Notes under the pieces: model-generated
Told to the model about the DNA's origin: nothing
Databases searched by the model: none
The model's input: only the letters and a program-made list of their open reading frames with translations
Program-made: the position numbers and the translations under genes
From: Psychrobacter immobilis
GTDB taxonomy: Bacteria > Pseudomonadota > Gammaproteobacteria > Pseudomonadales > Moraxellaceae
Length of the DNA stretch: 64,000 bases
Assembly (NCBI RefSeq): GCF_904846065.1
Contig: NZ_CAJGZV010000001.1
Span: 1 to 64,000 of the forward strand
Direction: 5' to 3'
In this document: piece by piece, positions 58,768-64,000 of the stretch
Numbering within the stretch: position 1 is the stretch's first letter
Layout: every line of letters begins with the position of its first letter

Positions 58768-59733
58768 TTACGAACTCTGCTCTTCTAAAGCTTGCTTCAG
58801 TGTTGGCTGTTTAAAATCATAACCTGCGTCCTGTAATGCTTGAGGCAATACCTTTTGTCCATCTATTAGTAGCGTCGACATCTCACCAAATATTAGCTTA
58901 AGCAGAAAATTGGGTAAAGTAAAAAAGGTGGGCCGGTGTAGCCATGCTCCAAGCGTTTTGGTAAAAGTATGATTGGTCACTGGATTAGGCGCAGTGAGGT
59001 TATAAACCAGCACTGGCGTATCATTGATAGTTTCTAACGAGTGCTCATCGGTAGTCTGAGTGTCCGCATAATTAGCAAGATGCTTTTCAATGATGAATAT
59101 CACCGCCCCAACCCAGTCTTCACGACTGATCCAGCTCATGATTTGTTTGCCATCACCTAACTGCCCACCAACACCCATTTTAAATGGGGTTAATAACTTA
59201 CCAAGCATGCCGCCTTCAGGATGAATCACCACACCGGTTCGCACGATAGCCACAGGTACGCCATATTCCGTTGCTGTCAAAGTTAGCTGTTCCCATTGTT
59301 CACATAATTGATGGGCAAAATCAGTTTCAAAATTACTGATTTCGGTAAGAGGTTTATCGCCTTGTGCGCCATACCAGCCAATCGCAGAGCCGCTGACCAT
59401 TAGCTTGGGCTTAATACTGGTGCGCTTAATAAATGCCAATAAGGATTCGGTAGGCTTGATACGGCTGGCGAGCAACTGCTCTTTGCGCGCATCGCTCCAG
59501 CGCGAGTCAGCAATGCCTGCGCCTGCTAGGTTTAAGATAACATCAAAGCTTTTATCCGAACTCGCTAGCTCATCGTAGGTCATCATGCTGATCGCGTCAG
59601 GATGCGTTTGGCTGTTATCGCGTGTTAGCCATGTAATGTGTAAGTCCTTATCCTGCGTACGATAGCGTTTGATAAGCTCGTCACTAAAAGCACTGCCTAA
59701 AAAGCCTGAGCCACCACTGATTAAAATATTCAT
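58768..59733 (-). CDS. TIGR01777 family epimerase (SDR39U1/YfcH-like)
   Basis: 321 aa extended SDR. N-terminal NAD(P) motif SGGSGFLGSAF, NLAGAGIADSRW, SGSAIGWYG, and the C-terminal DUF1731-type segment ending VLPQALQDAGYDFKQPTL. Substrate not established for the family. It lies between two four-helix membrane genes. Confidence 0.92.
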   Translation of the reverse strand: MNILISGGSGFLGSAFSDELIKRYRTQDKDLHITWLTRDNSQTHPDAISMMTYDELASSDKSFDVILNLAGAGIADSRWSDARKEQLLASRIKPTESLLAFIKRTSIKPKLMVSGSAIGWYGAQGDKPLTEISNFETDFAHQLCEQWEQLTLTATEYGVPVAIVRTGVVIHPEGGMLGKLLTPFKMGVGGQLGDGKQIMSWISREDWVGAVIFIIEKHLANYADTQTTDEHSLETINDTPVLVYNLTAPNPVTNHTFTKTLGAWLHRPTFFTLPNFLLKLIFGEMSTLLIDGQKVLPQALQDAGYDFKQPTLKQALEEQSS

Positions 59734-59756
59734 GTCCTACTCCCTATATTTTTCGC

Positions 59757-60257
59757 TTATCGTTTAGTAAAACTTAATCCGTCATAGCCATCGTCTACTT
59801 TTTTAGTACTAATATCAAAATGACTTTTACGTACTTTTGGTAAAGCAATGCGGCTGGCAATCGCTGAATTGATTGCGCCAAACAATCCTATACCAATCAT
59901 AAAGGCCAATAGCACGCCAACCTCTATCCATGAGTTGATGCCTAGATATAGGATGATTGCACCCATATAACCTGCTGACGTTATAAACCCCACTAAAAAT
60001 GTCGTGCGTAGACTCTTATGATCACCGCGCCATATATTCTTATAAGCGACGATAACACCCGTTAATAAAGCAGGAATAAAACCAAGCAGACCAACATAGA
60101 GTAATGGCTGGTAACCAATTTGGGCAAAATCCGCATTCCTAAAAATGAACAATAGAGCCAGCTCTGCAATCAATCCACCAATCATACTACCAAGCCCTGC
60201 AAACAAAATAATCACTTGTAGATAAGGATACACACCTAACTCATTATTCCTTTTCAT
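59757..60257 (-). CDS. Four-helix membrane protein B
   Basis: 166 aa with AGGAT upstream of ATG 60257. Four hydrophobic segments (about 14-35, 48-68, 85-105 and 111-135), with ASRIALPKVRK after the last, comparable to the ALPK end of protein A. The C-terminal tail is polar. Family not recognised. It sits directly downstream of desaturase copy 2. Confidence 0.7.
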   Translation of the reverse strand: MKRNNELGVYPYLQVIILFAGLGSMIGGLIAELALLFIFRNADFAQIGYQPLLYVGLLGFIPALLTGVIVAYKNIWRGDHKSLRTTFLVGFITSAGYMGAIILYLGINSWIEVGVLLAFMIGIGLFGAINSAIASRIALPKVRKSHFDISTKKVDDGYDGLSFTKR

Positions 60258-60327
60258 TCTATTTATCCTATTAACATTCGTCGTTAATTAAGTATAAATA
60301 TGGCGTTGCCAAAGCCAATGAAATTCC

Positions 60328-60347
60328 TGTGGATAATTGGTGGATAA
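60328..60347 (-). promoter_or_regulatory. Pair of DnaA-box-like sites
   Basis: TGTGGATAA (60328-60336, the complement of the perfect DnaA box TTATCCACA) and GGTGGATAA (60339-60347, one mismatch) are 2 bp apart in the same orientation. They lie between membrane gene B and the desaturase 3' end. Confidence 0.35.
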
Positions 60348-60374
60348 GTATCTTGATTTTATTTAGCCTACTGA

Positions 60375-61328
60375 TTAAGCAAAACGCTTACGAATAGGAC
60401 AGTCACTATCATTACTATTTTGAGATTTATTCTTTAATTGGTTCCAACGATAATTGATAAAATCTATGACGTTAACCATACTTGGCAATACATGTTCTTT
60501 GGTCAGATGTGGCGTTGCTGCATCTAAACGCTTGGCAAGCTCAGGTAAATGATTGGATGGCACAGCAGGAAAGAGATGATGCTCTACGTGATAAAGCAAA
60601 TTAAAGGTCAGCAAGTTAACCAAAGGATTGCGCTCAGTTCGGGCGATTGTCTCATCACAATCATGATGCACGCCCCACACCGCAATGATGCCAACACTGG
60701 CATTGGCCAACATCATGGTCAATATGTGATACATCAATACTTGCGCTAACATGGTCAGAGCAGGAACAGTTAAAGGAAATACGGTCAGTACGAAGGTAAC
60801 CAAGACAACTAAACCAATCAAAGCAAACTCTAGCCACGCCAATTTTTGATTGCGACGGCTACTTAGACGCAGTCCTTGACGATAAATATCGAGTCGATAA
60901 GTTATCCCGCCGAGCAGCGCTTGCCACCATGAGCCTTTTGCTAGACTGCCCTCAATGTCACTATCGCCCAATGGATTGCGGTGATGTTCCATATGGGTGG
61001 CTCGAATGCTGTGCAAACTGGTCATTAGTAGTACGCTGAGCAACAGTAATATTCCAGTAGTCGTGCTTTTAGCTGTCCCTAAACTATGATGATAACCATC
61101 ATGGGCTTGGCGAAATGCGGCAGCAAAAAATAAGTAAGAAGTCCCGCATGCTAAGACATACCATGAGTGGCTGGCGAACCACCAAGACAACAATAAAAAC
61201 GGATAAGGCAAAATAACGTTGTAAGCGATTTGACCGCGCGTTAACTGGTGCAAGTCTTGCCACTCGACTGCAGCAACAGCCTTTTTAATGGCTGGCTTTT
61301 TATTAGCGTGTGTCTGATTGACTGTCAT
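60375..61328 (-). CDS. Fatty acid desaturase (copy 2)
   Basis: 317 aa from ATG 61328. Histidine boxes AHDGYHH, THMEHHRNP and HVEHHLFP match copy 1. The frame is open to 61454, but the promoter TTGACA-17-TATAAA (61435 to 61407) lies inside that stretch, so the start must be downstream. The GbsR/MarR-type gene is next upstream. The two desaturases are paralogues and probably share control. Confidence 0.92.
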   Translation of the reverse strand: MTVNQTHANKKPAIKKAVAAVEWQDLHQLTRGQIAYNVILPYPFLLLSWWFASHSWYVLACGTSYLFFAAAFRQAHDGYHHSLGTAKSTTTGILLLLSVLLMTSLHSIRATHMEHHRNPLGDSDIEGSLAKGSWWQALLGGITYRLDIYRQGLRLSSRRNQKLAWLEFALIGLVVLVTFVLTVFPLTVPALTMLAQVLMYHILTMMLANASVGIIAVWGVHHDCDETIARTERNPLVNLLTFNLLYHVEHHLFPAVPSNHLPELAKRLDAATPHLTKEHVLPSMVNVIDFINYRWNQLKNKSQNSNDSDCPIRKRFA

Positions 61329-61406
61329 TTTACACATCCATTTGTTATTACTATTTTTTGTTGCTGCTATTTTATAGAAACTTATCTCACTTAAACTTAG
61401 TTGGCT

Positions 61407-61444
61407 TTTATATTTATTACATATATTTCTGTCAAAACAGAAAT
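61407..61444 (-). promoter_or_regulatory. Promoter and operator of desaturase copy 2
   Basis: On the minus strand TTGACA (61430-61435), exactly 17 nt, TATAAA (61407-61412). The -35 lies within the perfect palindrome ATTTCTGTCAAAACAGAAAT (61425-61444; 8-bp arms, 4-nt centre). A bound regulator would block RNA polymerase. Confidence 0.72.
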
Positions 61445-61480
61445 TGTATTGCAAATTTTTTATTTTAAATTACACAGCTA

Positions 61481-61999
61481 TTAACGTAAAACCTTTTTAA
61501 TACTAGCGCCTAGTTTTAGGACTTTTTTGAGGATGCTTGTGGGCAGTTTAAGCATCTCAGATGACCATGTGGTTAGGGTACTAACGAATTCTTGGGTATC
61601 ACGAATACGTGACTTTACCTCATTATTTTCATGTTCAAATTCAGGACTGTCCATCAATTCTTGTAAGAACTGCACAGTTGGCTCAAGCTCACGCTTTTGT
61701 CGTTCAACCACGATGATGCGTGCCAGCTCCCAAACGTCAGTATTGGTCGTGAAGTGATCGCGACGATCACCCAATATCGAGACCTTTTGTACTAAGCCCC
61801 AATGCTGCAACTCTTTAATACTATTTGAGACGTTAGAGCGAGCAACCCCAAGTGTTTCGGTAATTTCTTCAGCATTTAATGGTTTACCAATGATGAATAA
61901 CAACGCATGAATCTGTGACATGGTGCGATTGACGCCCCACTGCGAGCCCATTTCACCCCAATGTAAGATAAATTTTTCGGTCACAGGATTTAGTTTCAT
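61481..61999 (-). CDS. GbsR/MarR-type transcriptional regulator
   Basis: 172 aa winged-helix protein of the GbsR-like group. The N-terminus FILHWGEMGSQWGVNRTMSQ is typical, followed by the HTH (NAEEITETLGVARSNVSNSI), wing (LGDRRDHFTT) and a C-terminal coiled region for dimerisation. Start 61999 rather than 62044, because the promoter TTGACA-17-CAAGAT (62075 to 62047) would start transcription near 62040. It lies upstream of desaturase 2 and probably controls it, desaturase 1 and itself. Confidence 0.9.
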   Translation of the reverse strand: MKLNPVTEKFILHWGEMGSQWGVNRTMSQIHALLFIIGKPLNAEEITETLGVARSNVSNSIKELQHWGLVQKVSILGDRRDHFTTNTDVWELARIIVVERQKRELEPTVQFLQELMDSPEFEHENNEVKSRIRDTQEFVSTLTTWSSEMLKLPTSILKKVLKLGASIKKVLR

Positions 62000-62046
62000 G
62001 ATTAATATGTACTCTAATTTATAAGTTTTGATTATTTTATTCACTC

Positions 62047-62084
62047 ATCTTGCGCTATTCTTTTATTTCTGTCAATAGTGAAAT
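62047..62084 (-). promoter_or_regulatory. Promoter and operator of the regulator gene
   Basis: On the minus strand TTGACA (62070-62075), 17 nt, CAAGAT (62047-62052). The -35 lies inside ATTTCTGTCAATAGTGAAAT (62065-62084), the third copy of the desaturase operator, which implies autoregulation. Confidence 0.68.
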
Positions 62085-62122
62085 TAATAAATAACACTCA
62101 TCCCTTGGTTGACTGTCATGCA

Positions 62123-62752
62123 CTAACGAATTACTAAACCCGTGGTTGCGTCACGAATTTGGCTCGGTAAAGTATAGCCTAGAGTGTCAGCCTGCAAGTA
62201 GCTGATTTGCTCGCCAAAATACCCATAGGCATCAGTGAAAGTCATAGCAGGCGATTGCCCTGATGGATTACAGCTTGTGGAAACCAATAGCCCAAATGGG
62301 TTTTGAACGTCGACCAGTTGTTGACACAATTGACGAATCATAGGATGCGCAATAACTCTAACCGCCACTGTTTGATGCTGCCCTGTGATCCAAGGAGGGA
62401 TAGTCTTTTCAAGTGTCTGAGGGATAGGCAGTAGCCATGTATGGGCTTGCTTACCGTGTAGCTCTATACTGTCAGTATCTGCCTGCCAACTCTTGATGAT
62501 TTGTTGGCGCAGACCTTCTTCTAGAGGCTCTAGTAACGGCATTAAACGCTCAGCGCTGTCAGTAATGACGATCATGCCTTTGGCTTGTGGACGCTGTTTA
62601 ATAGATAAAATACATTGAACGGCTGCTTCGTCATAAGCGTCACAACCGATACCCCAAACGCTTTCGGTGGGATAAGCAAGTAGCTGTCTTTCTTTAAGCC
62701 ACTTGGCAGCTTGAGTGACAGAATCAGTAGTAAAAGATGTGGATTTTTCCAT
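62123..62752 (-). CDS. tsaC: L-threonylcarbamoyladenylate synthase
   Basis: Sua5/YciO/YrdC-family enzyme, 209 aa, making threonylcarbamoyl-AMP for tRNA t6A37 synthesis. Motifs AYPTESVWGIGCDAYDEAAV, SIKQRPQAKGMIV and STSCNPSGQSPA match TsaC. It is near dprA on the same strand, as in Pseudomonas and relatives, but the MITE separates them. Confidence 0.95.
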   Translation of the reverse strand: MEKSTSFTTDSVTQAAKWLKERQLLAYPTESVWGIGCDAYDEAAVQCILSIKQRPQAKGMIVITDSAERLMPLLEPLEEGLRQQIIKSWQADTDSIELHGKQAHTWLLPIPQTLEKTIPPWITGQHQTVAVRVIAHPMIRQLCQQLVDVQNPFGLLVSTSCNPSGQSPAMTFTDAYGYFGEQISYLQADTLGYTLPSQIRDATTGLVIR

Positions 62753-62857
62753 GGTTTGAAGGCTTCAAAAAGGTAGAAATTTAAGCACTCATCATAACAT
62801 AAGACTAAGAAAAGTTAGGGCAGCGAAGTTTAAAGCGACCTTATTAGCAGCCACCTA

Positions 62858-63027
62858 GGGCGTGTCATCAATTAGCACATTAGTACGTTTAGTGGTCTTA
62901 AAATGGCTAAATTTTGCTAAACATCGTCAGCAATTTTGTCAATATGTTCATATTAACGGCAATTGCTTCCTTGTTTATCTACAATTTTTCTCATTTTAAG
63001 CCTCACAATCTAATTGATGACACGCCC
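62858..63027 (-). mobile_element. MITE-like element, copy 2
   Basis: 170 bp with perfect 18-bp terminal inverted repeats GGGCGTGTCATCAATTAG / CTAATTGATGACACGCCC and TA on both flanks. It has no ORF. Its reverse complement aligns along its length with copy 1 at 41742-41910. It is inserted between dprA and tsaC. Confidence 0.85.
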
Positions 63028-63096
63028 TAGATTGTACTGTTGTCAATCACTTGGCAATAGATAAGTGAAAAGCCTAAAGCGATAGCAAGTACGATT

Positions 63097-64000
63097 TTAG
63101 ACGCGCAAATACCGTCCGCCTTGCACACTAATGACGCCTAATAATTCAAGCTCCATTAACTGTCCAATCAGCTGCGGTGTGGCAAGTTTGGTAGCGATAA
63201 TCAGCGCATCTAAATCCTGCCCGTGCCAATCAAGCTGCTCATACACAAGCGTTAAATGCTCTGGTACGACGATAGCACTGGGAGCAGATTTGATATTAGA
63301 GGGTATTGGATGGTTAGCCATTACAGCGATTCTTTTATCTTTATTTGTATGTTTAGTAGCTTTGCTATGATTCTTTTGAGAGCCATTAGATTCGGTAATA
63401 TCTATACCACTATTCACAGTATCTTTTGATTTATGAGAATAACTTTCATAACCCAACTGAGCATTGACGTCTTCTAGCACTTGCTGTGGATGATAAATTA
63501 AGGTCGCGCCTTCACGTATCAAATGATGACAGCCTTCAGCATTGCTATTATCAATATGACTTGGAATCGCAAAAACTTGTTTGCCCTGCTCGGAGGTTAA
63601 ACGCGCAGTAATCAGCGAACCACTCTGAATGGTCGCCTCCGTCACAATTGTTGCTAAGCTCAATCCAGCGACCAAACGATTACGCCGTGGAAACGTATGC
63701 TTATGTGGCAGTGTATGCGGTAATAGCTCACTAATAATACAGCCGCCTTGCTCAATTATTTGGGCAAACAATTTATCGTGATGATTGGGATAATTGACCT
63801 CAATACCCGTACCCATTACCCCAATCGTTCGACCTTGATATTCGGTATCTGCCTGTGCTAAAGCGCCTAGATGTGCTCGTTTATCGACACCCATGGCAAG
63901 ACCGCTGGTGATGATATAACCAGCTTGCGCCAAATATTGTGCGATATCAAAGGTGATTTTTTGGGCATGGGCAGTGGGTTTTCGGCTACCGACGATCGCG
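63097..64000 (-). CDS. dprA: DNA-processing protein DprA, 5' end beyond window
   Basis: DprA/Smf loads RecA on incoming single-stranded DNA during natural transformation. The visible part (301 codons incl. stop) begins within the Rossmann domain at AIVGSRKPTAHAQ, then GLAMGVDKRAHLGAL, GTGIEVNYPNHHDKLF, PRRNRLVAGLS and SEQGKQVFAIPSH. A long variable linker (about 185-225 of the visible part) leads to the winged-helix C-terminus ending GVISVQGGRYLRV. The frame continues past base 64000, so this is a partial gene, not a truncated one. Confidence 0.95.
   Translation of the reverse strand, partial: AIVGSRKPTAHAQKITFDIAQYLAQAGYIITSGLAMGVDKRAHLGALAQADTEYQGRTIGVMGTGIEVNYPNHHDKLFAQIIEQGGCIISELLPHTLPHKHTFPRRNRLVAGLSLATIVTEATIQSGSLITARLTSEQGKQVFAIPSHIDNSNAEGCHHLIREGATLIYHPQQVLEDVNAQLGYESYSHKSKDTVNSGIDITESNGSQKNHSKATKHTNKDKRIAVMANHPIPSNIKSAPSAIVVPEHLTLVYEQLDWHGQDLDALIIATKLATPQLIGQLMELELLGVISVQGGRYLRV

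Noticed and set aside
1..64000. CRISPR array, prophage or toxin-antitoxin pair
   Set aside because: No regularly spaced repeats, phage structural genes or recognisable TA pair were seen on either strand.

Overview
The window looks like chromosomal DNA of a gamma-proteobacterium of the Moraxellaceae, most probably Psychrobacter or a close relative. This is inferred from protein style and gene content: Na+-NQR, two acyl-lipid desaturases with their own regulator, tandem small beta-barrel outer membrane proteins, and moderate-to-low GC. No species call is possible without a search. No phage, plasmid, rRNA operon, CRISPR array or transposase gene is visible. One tRNA (Phe) and two non-autonomous MITE-like elements are present.

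Layout. 1-3 kb: thrS-infC, with an anticodon-arm-like translational operator in the thrS leader and an AUU start for infC. 3-7 kb: telA-like gene and rnr. 7-10 kb (minus): small membrane protein, BON-MscS channel, hisA. 11-20 kb: nqrABCDEF followed by an SDR gene, apbE (flavinylation of NqrB/NqrC) and nqrM (maturation), so the whole Na+-NQR and its assembly factors lie together. 20-26 kb: MFS transporter, then the tesA/ybbA/ybbP-type esterase plus ABC exporter set. 26-27.3 kb: an AT-rich island with an orphan four-helix membrane protein resembling TRADD-N-associated membrane proteins. 27.7-36.8 kb: avtA, secreted SH3-like protein, hisB-hisH, GNAT/PanZ-like protein, tRNA-Phe, DUF4385, gph, comM. 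37-45 kb: penicillin-acylase lipoprotein, hemN, a MITE, phytase-like esterase, SPFH-NfeD pair. 45-47 kb: three tandem OmpA-like barrels. 47-52 kb: bioF-bioC, dnaK, grpE. 52.7-56.6 kb: HSL-type hydrolase and two tandem membrane metallophosphoesterases. 56.8-62 kb: a lipid cluster (DCC protein, two desaturases, two related 4-TM proteins, TIGR01777 epimerase, GbsR/MarR-type regulator). 62-64 kb: tsaC, second MITE, and dprA running off the right edge.

The strongest new observation is a candidate regulon: the same 20-bp palindrome (perfect form ATTTCTGTCAAAACAGAAAT) lies upstream of both desaturases and of the GbsR/MarR-type gene, each time enclosing a TTGACA -35 box, so the regulator probably represses itself and both desaturases. 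Other points are the thrS tRNA-Thr mimic, a 32-codon upstream ORF whose stop overlaps the nqrA start, two parS-like palindromes and a pair of DnaA boxes near dprA/tsaC (in Pseudomonas these genes lie near oriC), and many 7-19 bp tandem duplications between genes.
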